A stretch of 64,000 bases of DNA from Streptomyces sp. APSN-46.1. Its GTDB lineage: Bacteria; Actinomycetota; Actinomycetes; Streptomycetales; Streptomycetaceae. A model generated the notes under the pieces. That model was not told the origin of the DNA and did not search any database. It was given only the letters and a program-made list of their open reading frames with translations. A program made the translations under genes and the position numbers. Below are positions 7,868 through 16,220 of the stretch, piece by piece. The DNA is taken from contig NZ_JALGRF010000002.1 of the NCBI RefSeq assembly GCF_022815725.1, positions 620,001 through 684,000 on the forward strand, in the 5' to 3' direction. Position 1 is the first letter of the stretch. Each line of letters starts with the position of its first letter.

Positions 7868-9181
7868 GTGACCGCAGAGGCCATGGTGACGAGCCCTTTC
7901 GCGGGTTCCGCCACGCGCGCCGATGGCCCGCTGCGCATCGCGCTCCTCACCTATAAGGGGAACCCGTTCTGCGGGGGCCAGGGCGTCTACGTCCGGCACC
8001 TCTCCCGCGAGCTCGTCCGCCTCGGGCACTCCGTCGAGGTCATCGGCGCGCAGCCCTACCCGGTGCTGGACACGGGCGCCACGCTCACCGAGCTGCCGAG
8101 TCTGGACCTCTACCGCAGCCCCGATCCGTTCCGTACGCCGGGGCGCGACGAGTACCGGGACTGGATCGACGCCCTTGAGGTCGCCACCATGTGGACCGGC
8201 GGATTCCCCGAGCCGCTGACCTTCTCGCTGCGAGCCCGGCGCCATCTGGCCGCCCGCGCCGGCGAGTTCGACGTCATCCACGACAACCAGACCCTCGGGT
8301 ATGGCCTGTTGGGGCAGCTGGGCGCGCCGCTGGTCACCACCATCCACCACCCGATCACCGTGGACCGGCAGTTGGAGCTGGACGCCGCCCAGGACCGCAA
8401 GAAGCGGCTGTCCGTGCGGCGCTGGTACGCCTTCACGCGCATGCAGGAGCGGGTGGCCCGCCGGCTGCCCTCCGTGCTGACCGTCTCAGGGACCTCCAAG
8501 CAGGAGATCGTCCAGCACCTGGGCGTGCGCGACGAGCGCGTCCACGTCGTGCACATCGGCGCCGACACCGATCTGTGGTCGCCCGATCCGTCCGTGGCCG
8601 AGGTGCCGGGGCGGATCGTGACGACCTCCAGCGCCGACGTGCCGCTCAAGGGCCTCGTGTACCTCGTCGAGGCGCTCGCGAAGCTGCGCACCGAGCGGCC
8701 CGACGCCCACCTCGTCGTCGTCGGCAAGCGCGCCGAGGACGGACCGGTCGCCCGCGCCATCGAGACGTACGGCCTCCAGGACGCGGTGCGGTTCGTCAAG
8801 GGCATCACCGACGCCCAGCTCGTCGACCTGGTCCGCGGCGCGCAGGTCGCCTGCGTGCCCTCCCTCTACGAAGGTTTCTCGCTGCCGGCGGCCGAGGCCA
8901 TGGCCACCGGCACCCCGCTGGTCGCCACCACCGGCGGCGCGATCCCCGAGGTCGCCGGGCCCGACGGGGAGACCTGTCTGGCCGTGCCGACCGGCGACGC
9001 GGGCGCGCTCGCCGCGGCCCTGGGCCGGCTGCTCGGCGATCCGCTGCTGCGGGCCCGTCTCGGCGCCGCCGGTCGCGAGCGGGTGCTGGCCCGCTTCACC
9101 TGGGCCCGGGCGGCCGAGGGCACCGCCGCGCACTACCGGGCCGCCGTCGAGTCGGCCGTGCGTACCCGCCCCGGCCGGTGA
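7868..9181 (+). CDS. Family 4 glycosyltransferase (GT-B fold)
   Basis: GTG at 7868 follows GAAGGGGG at suitable distance; an in-frame ATG at 7883 is the alternative. The 437-residue product has the N-terminal GT4 domain beginning IALLTYKGNPFCGGQGVYV with the donor-loop GGQG, and the C-terminal Rossmann domain with YEGFSLPAAEAMATGTPLV containing the E-x7-E retaining-glycosyltransferase motif. It transfers a nucleotide-activated sugar to an unknown acceptor in the cytosol or at the membrane face. It heads a three-gene operon with a SAM methyltransferase and an alpha/alpha-barrel protein and has a KstR box at its promoter. Confidence 0.9.
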   Translation: MTAEAMVTSPFAGSATRADGPLRIALLTYKGNPFCGGQGVYVRHLSRELVRLGHSVEVIGAQPYPVLDTGATLTELPSLDLYRSPDPFRTPGRDEYRDWIDALEVATMWTGGFPEPLTFSLRARRHLAARAGEFDVIHDNQTLGYGLLGQLGAPLVTTIHHPITVDRQLELDAAQDRKKRLSVRRWYAFTRMQERVARRLPSVLTVSGTSKQEIVQHLGVRDERVHVVHIGADTDLWSPDPSVAEVPGRIVTTSSADVPLKGLVYLVEALAKLRTERPDAHLVVVGKRAEDGPVARAIETYGLQDAVRFVKGITDAQLVDLVRGAQVACVPSLYEGFSLPAAEAMATGTPLVATTGGAIPEVAGPDGETCLAVPTGDAGALAAALGRLLGDPLLRARLGAAGRERVLARFTWARAAEGTAAHYRAAVESAVRTRPGR

Positions 9182-9201
9182 CCTGCCGCCCCATGTGGCC
9201 C

Positions 9202-9291
9202 TCCGTTCCGAGCCCTTCCGTTCCAAGCCCTTCCGCTACAAGTCCCTCCGCTCCAAGCCACTCCGCTCCAAGCCCCTCCGTTCCGAGCGCC
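9202..9291 (+). repeat. Six tandem 15-bp repeats
   Basis: Six head-to-tail copies of TCCGTTCCAAGCCCT-like units fill the gap between the glycosyltransferase and methyltransferase genes (unit starts 9202, 9217, 9232, 9247, 9262, 9277), with a few substitutions per unit. The repeat is in frame with, but upstream of, the likely methyltransferase start, so it would be untranslated leader. Copy number is likely to vary between strains. Confidence 0.88.
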
Positions 9292-9329
9292 ACCCCGTTC
9301 ACCCCCCGCGACAGCGAAGGCAGGACCCC

Positions 9330-10064
9330 GTGCTGACCGTCGATTTCTCCCGGTTCCCGCTCGCCGCCGGCGACCGTGTGCTCGATCTGGGCTGTGGCGC
9401 CGGCCGTCACGCCTTCGAGTGCTACCGGAGAGGCGCCCACGTGGTCGCCGTCGACCGCAACGGCGAGGAGATCCGCGAGGTCGCCAAGTGGTTCGCCGCC
9501 ATGAAGGAGGCCGGCGAGGCCCCGGCCGGCGCCACGGCCACCGCCATGGAGGGCGACGCGCTGGCGCTGCCGTTCCCCGACGAGTCCTTCGACGTCGTCA
9601 TCATCTCCGAGGTGATGGAGCACATCCCCGACGACAAGGGCGTGCTCGCCGAGATGGTCCGCGTGCTCAAGCCCGGCGGGCGGATCGCCATCACCGTGCC
9701 GCGCTACGGCCCGGAGAAGATCTGCTGGGCGCTCAGCGACGCGTACCACGAAGTCGAGGGCGGCCACATCCGCATCTACAAGGCGGACGAGCTGCTGGGC
9801 AAGATGGAGGCCGCGGGCCTCAAGCCGTACGGCACGCACCACGCGCACGGGCTGCACTCCCCGTACTGGTGGCTCAAGTGCGCCTTCGGCGTGGACAACG
9901 ACAAGGTGCTGCCGGTGAAGGCGTACCACAAGCTCCTGGTCTGGGACATCATGAAGAAGCCGCTGGCCACGCGGCTCGCGGAGCAGGCGCTCAACCCGGT
10001 CATCGGCAAGAGCTTCGTGGCGTACGCGACCAAGCCGCATCTCCCCGTGAGCGCGGCCCAGTGA
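9330..10064 (+). CDS. Class I SAM-dependent methyltransferase
   Basis: GTG at 9330 is preceded by GAAGGCAGGA; starting there the 244-residue protein opens with VLTVDFSRFPLAAGDRVLDLGCGAGRHA, whose VLDLGCGAG is motif I for SAM binding. VDRN (motif II acidic residue), ALPFPDESFDVVIISEVMEHIPD (motifs III/IV) and LKPGGRIAITVP follow. The upstream in-frame extension to 9195 is only translated repeat and is rejected as coding. The methyl acceptor is unknown, likely the product of the neighbouring glycosyltransferase pathway. Its stop overlaps the next start (GTGA). Confidence 0.9.
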   Translation: MLTVDFSRFPLAAGDRVLDLGCGAGRHAFECYRRGAHVVAVDRNGEEIREVAKWFAAMKEAGEAPAGATATAMEGDALALPFPDESFDVVIISEVMEHIPDDKGVLAEMVRVLKPGGRIAITVPRYGPEKICWALSDAYHEVEGGHIRIYKADELLGKMEAAGLKPYGTHHAHGLHSPYWWLKCAFGVDNDKVLPVKAYHKLLVWDIMKKPLATRLAEQALNPVIGKSFVAYATKPHLPVSAAQ

Positions 10065-11143
10065 CCTCGCCCGGGCGTACGGACCACCTGGTCCTGGACG
10101 GCGTACTGACCGCGGAGCAGGCGGCCCGGACGGTGGCGGGGATCCTCGCCGCGCAGCGGTCGGACGGGGCCATCCCGTGGTTCCGCGGGCACCACCTGGA
10201 CCCGTGGGACCACACCGAGGCCGCGATGGCGCTCGACGTGGCGGGCGAACACGAGGCGGCCGGGCGGGCGTACGAGTGGCTCGCGCGGCACCAGAACGAG
10301 GACGGCTCCTGGTACGCGGCCTACGCCGACCGGCCGGACGGGGTGGACACCGCCGAGCCGCAGGACGCCGGCCGGGAGACCAACTTCGTCGCGTACATCG
10401 CGGTCGGGGTCTGGCACCACTACCTCGCCACCGGCGACGACACCTTCCTGGACCGGATGTGGCCGGCCGTGTACGCGGCCGTGGAATTCGTCCTGGCGCT
10501 CCAGCAGCCGGGCGGCGAGATCGGCTGGAAGCGGGAGGTGGACGGGGCGGCCGTGACGGACGCGCTGCTCACCGGGTCCTCGTCCATCCACCAGGCGCTG
10601 CGCTGCGCGCTGGCCATCGCCGAGCACCGGGAGGAGCCGCAGCCGGACTGGGAGCTGGCGGCGGGCGCGCTGGGGCATGCGATACGCCGGCACCCGGAGC
10701 GCTTCCTCGACAAGTCGCGCTACTCGATGGACTGGTACTACCCGGTCCTCGGCGGGGCGCTGACGGGGCCGGAGGCGAAGGCGAGGATCGAGGAGCGGTG
10801 GGAGGAGTTCGTCGTCCCGGACCTCGGGGTGCGGTGCGTGCTGCCGAACCCGTGGGTGACGGGCGGGGAGTCCTGCGAACTGGCCCTCGCGCTGTGGGCG
10901 ATGGGGGAGTCGGACCGGGCGCTGGAGATCCTGCGGTCGATCGGGCACCTGCGCGCCGAGAACGGCATGTACTGGACCGGCTACGTGTTCCAGGACAAGG
11001 CGGTGTGGCCGGTGGAGCAGACGACGTGGACGGCCGGGTCGCTGCTGCTGGCCGTGGCGGCGCTGGGCGGCGACGAGGCCACCGCCGAGGTGTTCGGCGG
11101 GACTTCGCTTCCGGCCGGGCTGGAACCCGACTGCTGCGGCTGA
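10061..11143 (+). CDS. Prenyltransferase/terpene-cyclase-like alpha/alpha-barrel protein
   Basis: GTG at 10061 overlaps the methyltransferase stop, giving 360 residues. The sequence consists of helical-hairpin repeats with QW-type motifs such as AAQRSDGAIPWF, ARHQNEDGSWYAAY and TGYVFQDKAVWPVEQTTW, typical of proteins annotated as prenyltransferases or squalene-cyclase-like; an (alpha/alpha)6 glycoside-hydrolase-like role is also possible. The cyclase DCTAE and the prenyltransferase zinc ligands are not seen, so the annotated activity is doubtful. No signal peptide is present. Co-transcription with the glycosyltransferase and methyltransferase points to a shared glycoconjugate or lipid pathway. 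Confidence 0.8.
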   Translation: MTSPGRTDHLVLDGVLTAEQAARTVAGILAAQRSDGAIPWFRGHHLDPWDHTEAAMALDVAGEHEAAGRAYEWLARHQNEDGSWYAAYADRPDGVDTAEPQDAGRETNFVAYIAVGVWHHYLATGDDTFLDRMWPAVYAAVEFVLALQQPGGEIGWKREVDGAAVTDALLTGSSSIHQALRCALAIAEHREEPQPDWELAAGALGHAIRRHPERFLDKSRYSMDWYYPVLGGALTGPEAKARIEERWEEFVVPDLGVRCVLPNPWVTGGESCELALALWAMGESDRALEILRSIGHLRAENGMYWTGYVFQDKAVWPVEQTTWTAGSLLLAVAALGGDEATAEVFGGTSLPAGLEPDCCG

Positions 11144-11237
11144 GCAAAGCCGAGTAAACCCGAACGGGTCCCCCACGTGGCGCAGCCGGGGGGCCCGGGA
11201 GAGGCTGCGGGTGATCCCTCAGTCCTCGGAGGAAACC

Positions 11238-11912
11238 GTGTCCATGCCCATGCCCATGCCCACGACTCTTCGATTCCGCCGCGCGCTGACGGCGGTGGTC
11301 CTGTCCACCGCGCTGCTCGCCGGTGCCACCGCGTGTGGCGGCGGTGGCAGCGGCCAGACCCAGGGCGCCCAGAGCCAGGGCCAGGGCGAGGAGCTCTCCA
11401 CGGCCGCGGTCGCGGACCTGGCCGCTCTGGCGGCCGCGGAGCCGGCCGCCGCCGAGGCCGATGAACTGGCCGCGGCCGCGCCCACACCGACCACCTCCGC
11501 CGAGAAGCAGAAGTTCGCCAAGACGCGCTTCGTCGCCAACGCGGGCCTCGCGGCCGGGGCGACGTACCAGTGGATCATCAAGCCGTACCGCGAGGGCAAG
11601 TTCAAGAAGGGCGCCAAGGGCCGCACCTTCGCCCTGATCAAGGCGGGCCTGGCGGGCGCCTTCGCGTACAACCGGCTGAAGGCGGCGGCGGAGAACGCCA
11701 AGGGCGACCCGTTGCTGTCGAAGGCGGTCGCCCCGCTGACGGCGGGCATCGAGTCCCTCAAGGGTCTCGGCACCAAGCTCCGCAAGGGCGATGCCGGCGA
11801 TGCCGACGTCTCCTCCCTGCAAGACGTCATCACCGGCGTCAAGGAGGCGGGCAAGAGCGCGGGCGCCGAGGTGACCGACAAGGTCCCGAGCGTCTCCCAG
11901 CTGGGCGGATAG
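11238..11912 (+). CDS. Small secreted lipoprotein of unknown function
   Basis: GGAGGAA at 11228-11234 precedes GTG at 11238; ATG at 11244 is an equally good start. About 224 residues. The N-terminus has a basic segment (TTLRFRRAL), hydrophobic core and a lipobox-like LAGATAC followed by GGGGSG, so it is probably lipidated and exported. A charged alanine-rich stretch (residues about 60-95) leads to a conserved-looking region with KTRFVANAGLAAGATYQWI and KPYREGKFKKGA; a second hydrophobic stretch (LIKAGLAGAFAYNRLK) follows. I do not recognise the family. Confidence 0.7.
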   Translation: MSMPMPMPTTLRFRRALTAVVLSTALLAGATACGGGGSGQTQGAQSQGQGEELSTAAVADLAALAAAEPAAAEADELAAAAPTPTTSAEKQKFAKTRFVANAGLAAGATYQWIIKPYREGKFKKGAKGRTFALIKAGLAGAFAYNRLKAAAENAKGDPLLSKAVAPLTAGIESLKGLGTKLRKGDAGDADVSSLQDVITGVKEAGKSAGAEVTDKVPSVSQLGG

Positions 11913-11938
11913 CCCGGGCGGCCTGTTTCAATGGTCGC

Positions 11939-12361
11939 GTGATCGAGATCGAGACCGTGGCTGTCATGGCCGTGGCCGTGGCGGCCGCCGGAGCCGGGTG
12001 GCTGCTGCGCCGCAAACACCGTCGGCGGGTACCTACGCCTCCGCCGGTGCCCGGGATTCCCGGGATGGCCCGGCGGCCGGCCGGCGAGGGACGCTGGCGG
12101 ATCGGCCGAGTGTACGTCGAGCCGGGCGCGGCCCGTTGGGTGCCGAACCGGGGTGAGCCGGTGGCCCTGAGCGACGCCCGAGCGACCGGGGTGCGGCCGC
12201 CCTCCGTGCGGGAGGGCATGTCCATCAACCCCGGCTCCCGCATCGTCGCCTTCGCGCACCCGGACGGCGCGACGATGGAGATCGCCGTCATGGCCCTGGA
12301 CCTGCGGGAGCTGCTGGACGCCGTACCGCGGTCGGCGCAGGACGCCCCCGAGACCACTTAG
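11939..12361 (+). CDS. Small single-pass membrane protein, unknown function
   Basis: GTG at 11939 gives a 140-residue protein. Residues 5-22 (TVAVMAVAVAAAGAGWLL) form one transmembrane helix followed by RRKHRRRV, so the C-terminal domain is cytoplasmic. The soluble part (GEGRWRIGRVYVEPGAARWVP onwards) loosely resembles DUF2550-type domains in its GxxYV/GxxxxW pattern, but I cannot confirm membership. The 3' end overlaps the convergent LLM-oxidoreductase stop by 4 bp. Confidence 0.65.
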   Translation: MIEIETVAVMAVAVAAAGAGWLLRRKHRRRVPTPPPVPGIPGMARRPAGEGRWRIGRVYVEPGAARWVPNRGEPVALSDARATGVRPPSVREGMSINPGSRIVAFAHPDGATMEIAVMALDLRELLDAVPRSAQDAPETT

Positions 12362-13368
12362 CTGTTGAGCTCGGCCAGGACGCGCAGGGTGTGCGGGTCC
12401 GGGGCGGTCAGAAGGAGGTCGGTGACCGGGCCCTCGCGCCACAGCTCCAGGCGCTCGGCGATCCGTTCGCGCGGTCCGATCAGGGAGATCTCGTCGGCGA
12501 ACGCGTCCGGGACCGCGAGCACCGCCTCCTCCCTGCGGCCGGCGAGGAACAGCTCCTGGACGCGGCGGGCCTCGTCCTCGTAGCCCATCCGGGCCATCAG
12601 GTCGGCGTGGAAGTTGCGGGCCGCGTGGCCCATGCCGCCGATGTAGAAGCCGAGCATCGCCTTGACCGGGAGCAGTCCCTCCGCGACGTCGTCGCAGACC
12701 TTGGCGCGGGCCATCGGCGCGATCATGAAGCCCTTGGGGAGGTCGGTCAGCGAGGCCCGGTAGACGTCGGTGCGGGTCGGCGACCAGTAGAGGGGGAGCC
12801 AGCCGTCCGCGATCCGGGTCGTCTGGGCGATGTTCCTCGGGCCCTCGGCGCCCAGCAGGAGCGGGAGGTCCGCCCGCAGCGGGTGGGTGATCGGCTTGAG
12901 CGGCTTGCCGATGCCGGTGCCGTCCTCGCCGCGGTACGGGTGGGTGTGGAAGCGGCCGTCCAGGGCGACCGGGGCCTCGCGGCGCAGCACTTGGCGGATG
13001 ACGTCCACGTACTCGCGCGTCGCGGTGAGCGGGCTCGCGGGGAACGGGCGCCCGTACCAGCCCTCGACCACCTGGGGGCCGGACAGGCCCAGGCCCAGCA
13101 TCATCCGGCCGCCGGAGAGGTGGTCGAGGGTGAGGGCGTGCATGGCGGTGGCGGTCGGGGTGCGGGCGGCCATCTGCGCGATGGCGGTGCCGAGGCGGAT
13201 CCGCGAGGTGTGCGCGGCGATCCAGGTCAGCGGGGTGAAGGCGTCCGAGCCCCAGGCCTCGGCGGTCCACACCGAGTCGTAGCCGAGGCTCTCGGCCTCG
13301 GCGGCGAGGTCGAGATGGGCCGGGTCGGGGCCGCGGCCCCAGTAGCCGAGTGCGAGTCCGAGGCGCAT
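12358..13368 (-). CDS. LLM-class (luciferase-like) F420-dependent oxidoreductase
   Basis: ATG at 13368 is chosen because GGAGGGG lies just upstream; an in-frame ATG at 13392 has no ribosome site. The 336-residue protein has the luciferase-like TIM-barrel features MRLGLALGYWG at the start, SVWTAEAWGSDAFTPL, TRIRLGTAIAQ-like strand region (SRIRLGTAI) and PVALDGRFHTHPYRGEDG. Actinobacterial members use coenzyme F420 to oxidise or reduce alcohols, lactones or similar. The coding sequence starts 74 bp from an inserted IS element, which may affect its upstream region. Confidence 0.88.
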   Translation of the reverse strand: MRLGLALGYWGRGPDPAHLDLAAEAESLGYDSVWTAEAWGSDAFTPLTWIAAHTSRIRLGTAIAQMAARTPTATAMHALTLDHLSGGRMMLGLGLSGPQVVEGWYGRPFPASPLTATREYVDVIRQVLRREAPVALDGRFHTHPYRGEDGTGIGKPLKPITHPLRADLPLLLGAEGPRNIAQTTRIADGWLPLYWSPTRTDVYRASLTDLPKGFMIAPMARAKVCDDVAEGLLPVKAMLGFYIGGMGHAARNFHADLMARMGYEDEARRVQELFLAGRREEAVLAVPDAFADEISLIGPRERIAERLELWREGPVTDLLLTAPDPHTLRVLAELNS

Positions 13369-13394
13369 GTACGGTCCCCTCCGCGAAGCCATGT

Positions 13395-13409
13395 CTGACG
13401 ATGCGTCAG
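13395..13409. promoter_or_regulatory. Palindromic operator-like site upstream of the LLM oxidoreductase
   Basis: CTGACGATGCGTCAG is a perfect 6-bp inverted repeat with a 3-bp centre, 27 bp upstream of the ATG, in the position of a repressor operator. The binding protein is unknown. Confidence 0.5.
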
Positions 13410-13473
13410 GTGACTGTAGGGCAACGGCCCCCCGCCCGGAAGGATGCCGTTGGTTAATTCGGGGCCTGGCGTG

Positions 13474-13516
13474 ACGTCGGTTCCCAAGACCTGGTTGTGG
13501 TCTTGGGAACCGACGT
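13474..13516. terminator. Strong hairpin inside the IS, upstream of the transposase
   Basis: Perfect 18-bp arms (13474-13491 and 13499-13516, starting ACGTCGGTTCCC) with a 7-nt loop. It lies between the left inverted repeat and the transposase start, where it can block read-through transcription or hide the ribosome site, a common way for IS elements to limit impinging expression. Confidence 0.75.
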
Positions 13517-13537
13517 TGTCGTATGGGGAGGGTGCAG

Positions 13538-15205
13538 GTGTCGATGCGTCCGGGGGATCTTGGTGAGGTCCCGGTAGAGACAGTGCGGGTGGCGCGGGCA
13601 GCCTTTCCGAAGGGCAGTCTGGCGATCCGGATCCGGGACGAGCTGGGGGGCCTGTTCAGTGACGGTCAGTTCGCGGATCTGTTCCCAGCGCGGGGGAAGC
13701 CCGCCTGGTCGCCGGGCCGGCTGGCGCTCGTGCTGGTGTTGCAGTTCGTGGAGGGGCTCACCGACCGGCAGGCCGCCGAGGCGGTCCGGGCCAGGATCGA
13801 CTTCAAGTACGCACTCGCGCTGGAGCTGGGCGATCCGGGGTTCGACTTCTCGGTGCTCTCGGAGTTCCGGGACCGTCTGGTTGAGGCGGATGCCGGGCGG
13901 CGGGTGATGGACGGCATCCTGGCCAGGGCCCAGGAGAACGGGCTGCTCAAGACGGCGGGCAGGGCAAGGACCGACTCCACGCACGTGCAGTCCGCGGCAC
14001 GTGAGCTGGGCTGGCTGGAGCTGGTCGCGGAGACCCTGCGCTCAGCGTTGAACGCGCTCGCGCAGGCGGCTCCCGACTGGCTGGGCGAGGCTGCGGAGCC
14101 GGACTGGTTCAAGCACTACGCGACCAGGGCCGAGGACTCCCGGTTTCCCAAGTCCCGCACCAAGCGGGACGAGGTCGGTCTGCGGATCGGGGCTGACGGG
14201 ATGCGGCTACTTGAGGCCGTCCGGTCACCTGCGGCACCAGAAGGGCTGTGGACGCTTGAGCAGGTGGAAATCCTGCGCCAGGTGTGGGTTCAGCACTTCC
14301 ACCTGGTGGAGGGCGAGGTGAGGCGACGGGACCCAAAAGACCGCCCGCCAGGCGCATCACGCCTGGTCACGCCCTATGACACCGAAGCACGCGTCGGCGT
14401 CAAAAGGGACACCATGTGGGACGGATACAAGGTCCACCTCACCGAAACGTGTGAGCCGGACACCCCGAACCTGATCACGAACGTGGCCACCACCGTGGCG
14501 ACGGTTTCCGACATGTCGATGACCGAGACGGTGCACGCCCGGCTCGCCGAAGCGGGCCGTCTGCCCGGTGAGCATCTGGTCGACGCCGGATATGTCGACG
14601 CGCATCTGCTGGTCAGTACCCGCCGCCAGTACGGCATCACGCTCACTGGCCCGGCCGCCGCCGTCATCAGCCACCAGGCAGCCTCGGGTGGCGCTTTCAC
14701 CGGCGACGACTTCACCATCGACTGGGCGGGCGAACGGGTCACCTGCCCCGGCGGCAAGGCCACCACCCGCTGGAACCCCGACCGCTCCCAGGCCGGCACC
14801 CCGGTCATCCGGGTCCGGTTCAACAGCGGGGACTGCCGGCCCTGCCCGGTCCGCGAGCAGTGCACCACCTCCAGCGTCGGCCGGCGCCTGACCCTGCGGC
14901 CCCGCGAGGAACACGAAGCCCTCCGCCAGGCCCGCGCCGACCAGGACATCGACACCTGGAAGGAGCGATACAAGACCCGCGCCGGAGTCGAGGGCACCAT
15001 CTCCCAGGCCGCCCAGCGCTGCGGCCTGCGCAGATCCCGCTACCGCGGTCTCGCGAAGACGAGCCTCCAGCACCAGCTGACCGGCGCCGCGATCAATCTC
15101 GCCCGCCTCGACGCCCACCTCACCGACACACGCAGGGCCCGAACCCGCACCAGCCACTTCGCAGCACTTCGCCCCGCCGAGCCGAAGCTCGACGGGGCGA
15201 AGTAG
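13538..15205 (+). CDS. IS1182-family DDE transposase
   Basis: About 555 residues. Homologues begin near MSLRP, so GTG 13538 or ATG 13544 (VSMRPGDLGEVP) after GGGGAGGG is preferred over the ATG at 13523. The N-terminal domain has the family hallmark ALVLVLQFVEGLTDRQAAEA and GFDFSVLSEFRDRL; the catalytic core includes RTDSTHVQSA (first Asp), LVDAGYVDA (second Asp) and AGVEGTISQA (Glu), followed by CGLRRSRYRGL. A four-cysteine zinc-binding cluster (CPGG, DCRPCPVREQC) lies in the inserted domain. No frameshift is visible. Confidence 0.93.
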   Translation: MSMRPGDLGEVPVETVRVARAAFPKGSLAIRIRDELGGLFSDGQFADLFPARGKPAWSPGRLALVLVLQFVEGLTDRQAAEAVRARIDFKYALALELGDPGFDFSVLSEFRDRLVEADAGRRVMDGILARAQENGLLKTAGRARTDSTHVQSAARELGWLELVAETLRSALNALAQAAPDWLGEAAEPDWFKHYATRAEDSRFPKSRTKRDEVGLRIGADGMRLLEAVRSPAAPEGLWTLEQVEILRQVWVQHFHLVEGEVRRRDPKDRPPGASRLVTPYDTEARVGVKRDTMWDGYKVHLTETCEPDTPNLITNVATTVATVSDMSMTETVHARLAEAGRLPGEHLVDAGYVDAHLLVSTRRQYGITLTGPAAAVISHQAASGGAFTGDDFTIDWAGERVTCPGGKATTRWNPDRSQAGTPVIRVRFNSGDCRPCPVREQCTTSSVGRRLTLRPREEHEALRQARADQDIDTWKERYKTRAGVEGTISQAAQRCGLRRSRYRGLAKTSLQHQLTGAAINLARLDAHLTDTRRARTRTSHFAALRPAEPKLDGAK

Positions 15206-15269
15206 ACCCCCGAATTAACCAACGGCATCCGGAAGGGCGGGGGGCCGTGGAGCTCCGTGTCGGCCGGGG

Positions 15270-16082
15270 TCAGCCGCGCTGGATGCCCGAGGTGTCGTTC
15301 AGGACGCCACGGCGGCCGTCCTGGGTCTGGGCGATGAGCGTGGCCGGGCCGCGCTGTTCCACCGCCAGGTACCAGGTGCCCGGGGCGAGTTCGGCGATCG
15401 GGGTGGGGGAGCCGTCCTCCGCGAAGAGGGGGCGGGCCACCGGGACCGCGAACCAGAACGGGGTGAAGTCGGCCGCCGGGGCCTCGTGGGCCGCCGGGGC
15501 CGGGGCCGGGGTCGGCTCCGGGGCGGCCTGGCCGCCGTACGGCGGGACCGGCTGCGGGGTGGCCCCGTACGGCTGCGGCTGCTGGCCGCCCGGGTAGCCG
15601 TAGCCGGCGCCGGGCTGCGGCTGGGCGCCGTAGGCCGGGACGGCGGCGGGCGCCGCGTCCGGGATCAGCTGGCCGGCGAGCGCGGGAACCTTCGCACCCG
15701 CGACCGCCACACCGGCCATCGCCAGGGTGGCGAGGAAGGAGATGACCGCGCCGGCGCCCAGGTCGAAGGTGCTGGGGCAGGTGATCAGGGACCACAGCGA
15801 GGCCCACACGGCCGAGACGGCGAGCACGGTGCCCCACGCCGACAGCGGCAGGCCCGCGAGCTTGCGGCCCTCCGGGAGGAAGCGGGAGCCGACGATCAGG
15901 CCGGCCGCGATGAACGCGGTCAGGAAGATCGTGGGGAGAGACAGGTGGTAGACGTCGGTGTCCCACACGCTGGGCAGGTCGACGCCGTCGGCGGAATAGA
16001 AGTCGAGCAGCGAGGCGATGAACAGCAGCGCCGCTGCTCCGATCACCACGCCGTCGCCTCGAGTGAGGGAGCGGATATTCAC
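15270..16082 (-). CDS. DUF5336-like four-helix membrane protein
   Basis: GTG at 16082, 270 residues. The N-terminal 130 residues carry about four transmembrane helices (GVVIGAAALLFIASLLDFY; TIFLTAFIAAGLIVGS; WGTVLAVSAVWASLWSLI; AVISFLATLAMAGVAVAG), as in DUF5336 proteins of mycobacteria and streptomycetes. A Pro/Gly/Gln-rich cytoplasmic linker (QPQPGAGYGYPGG) leads to a small beta-rich C-terminal domain (FWFAVPVARPLF, PGTWYLAVEQRG, GRRGVLNDTSGIQRG). Function unknown. Its terminator hairpin has been split by the IS. Confidence 0.75.
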   Translation of the reverse strand: MNIRSLTRGDGVVIGAAALLFIASLLDFYSADGVDLPSVWDTDVYHLSLPTIFLTAFIAAGLIVGSRFLPEGRKLAGLPLSAWGTVLAVSAVWASLWSLITCPSTFDLGAGAVISFLATLAMAGVAVAGAKVPALAGQLIPDAAPAAVPAYGAQPQPGAGYGYPGGQQPQPYGATPQPVPPYGGQAAPEPTPAPAPAAHEAPAADFTPFWFAVPVARPLFAEDGSPTPIAELAPGTWYLAVEQRGPATLIAQTQDGRRGVLNDTSGIQRG

Positions 16083-16220
16083 TTGGTCGGTGTCCTTCTC
16101 GGTCTCGGTCGTCTCGTGGTGCCGCAGTCACGCGTCATGTCTGGAGCGGGGCGGGCGGCACCATGGTACGGACGTCTGCCGCGACCTTGAGGATCGGGGC
16201 GGCGGGCGGTCCCGGTGGGA

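Larger units (their letters stand above)
13442..15230 (+). mobile_element. Complete IS1182-family insertion sequence (1789 bp)
   Basis: The ends are perfect 23-bp inverted repeats (13442-13464 and 15208-15230, beginning GGATGCCGTTGG), flanked by a GGAA duplication. One intact transposase gene fills the interior. Intact ends, intact gene and clean target duplication indicate a recent, probably still active insertion. Confidence 0.92.
13424..15248. other. Terminator hairpin interrupted by the insertion sequence
   Basis: The 14-bp arms ACGGCCCCCCGCCC (13424-13437) and GGGCGGGGGGCCGT (15235-15248) are perfect complements. With the element and one GGAA removed they join as a stem with the tetraloop GGAA, located just downstream of the stop of the minus-strand membrane protein at 15270: its terminator. 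GGAA is present on both sides of the element (13438-13441 and 15231-15234), i.e. a 4-bp target duplication equal to the loop. Confidence 0.85.
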
